DNA from: Rickettsiales bacterium
GTDB taxonomy: Bacteria; Pseudomonadota; Alphaproteobacteria; Rickettsiales; Anaplasmataceae
Reading direction: 5' to 3'
DNA: 6,077 nt
Assembly: GCA_031284675.1 (NCBI GenBank)
Contig: JAITXQ010000089.1
Coordinates: 1 to 6,077 of the forward strand
Shown one piece after another: positions 6,004 to 6,077 of the stretch. The notes under the pieces were generated by a model that was not told the origin of the DNA, made no database searches, and saw nothing but the letters and a program-made list of their open reading frames with translations. Position numbers and translations under genes: made by a program. Every line of letters starts with the position of its first letter. The stretch's first letter is position 1.

Positions 6004-6077
6004 GGGTAAACTCAACAAATACAAAAAAAATAGATGAGGTTACCCATGGAAGATATAACAAAACTGTTTTGTTTGGT
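6004..6077 (+). mobile_element. Left part of a probable insertion sequence
   Basis: GGGTAAACTC (6004-6013) and GAGGTTACCC (6036-6045) are complementary at nine of ten positions, forming a stem directly before the ATG of a transposase-like reading frame. The stem contains the ribosome-binding site (GAGG, 6036-6039). Such structures occur near insertion-sequence ends and limit transposase translation from outside transcripts. The true left boundary is not certain: no target duplication or right end is in the window. The family is judged only from the first transposase residues. Confidence 0.45.
6046..6077 (+). CDS. Transposase N-terminus, truncated by window end
   Basis: Only 11 codons are present: MEDITKLFCLV. 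The opening resembles IS982-family transposases as I recall them, which often begin with a Met-x-x-Ile-x-x-Leu/Phe-(Phe/Tyr)-Cys pattern before a VDDF-like segment. No catalytic residues are visible, so the family is tentative. The start has GAGG (6036-6039) 6 nt upstream, within a hairpin. It continues past the window edge, and whether it is intact cannot be judged. Confidence 0.5.
   Translation, partial: MEDITKLFCL

Overview
The window is AT-rich and has the hallmarks of a Wolbachia chromosome (Rickettsiales, Anaplasmataceae). The clues are long intergenic stretches with short palindromes of the type GTCATTCCAGCG...CGCTGGAATCCAG, a VirB2/TrbC-like pilin standing apart from other secretion genes, a lone carB without carA, and the start of an insertion sequence at the right edge. 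The genus is inferred from recalled sequence style and gene content; no database search was run.

Layout. Positions 1-357 carry no gene. They hold a cluster of degenerate palindromes (about 36-177) and a set of stem-loops (224-328), some of which exclude each other. A minus-strand gene (358-678) encodes a 106-residue secreted, two-membrane-segment VirB2/TrbC-like protein with an excellent ribosome-binding site. A 135-bp divergent spacer separates it from a plus-strand pair: a YihY/BrkB-family membrane protein (814-1638, GTG start) and a short-chain dehydrogenase/reductase (1649-2398) whose Shine-Dalgarno overlaps the upstream stop codon. The 241-bp gap 2399-2639 holds a composite palindrome able to fold as a three-way junction and copies of an AGCTATAT motif. 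carB (2640-5867) encodes a full-length carbamoyl-phosphate synthase large subunit. It is followed by a strong stem-loop (5888-5921), a promoter-like and RBS-like segment with no start codon of its own, and the first 11 codons of a probable transposase (6046 to the window end).

How the genes relate. The YihY-like protein and the SDR are almost certainly co-transcribed, but nothing in the sequence links their functions. CarB would join a CarA encoded elsewhere to make carbamoyl phosphate, most likely for pyrimidine synthesis in this kind of organism. The pilin-like protein would belong to a type IV secretion system encoded elsewhere. I see no clear undescribed multi-gene system. The best leads are the palindromic elements, unusual substitutions at conserved CarB and SDR positions, and the apparent insertion of a mobile element directly behind an orphan promoter and RBS.
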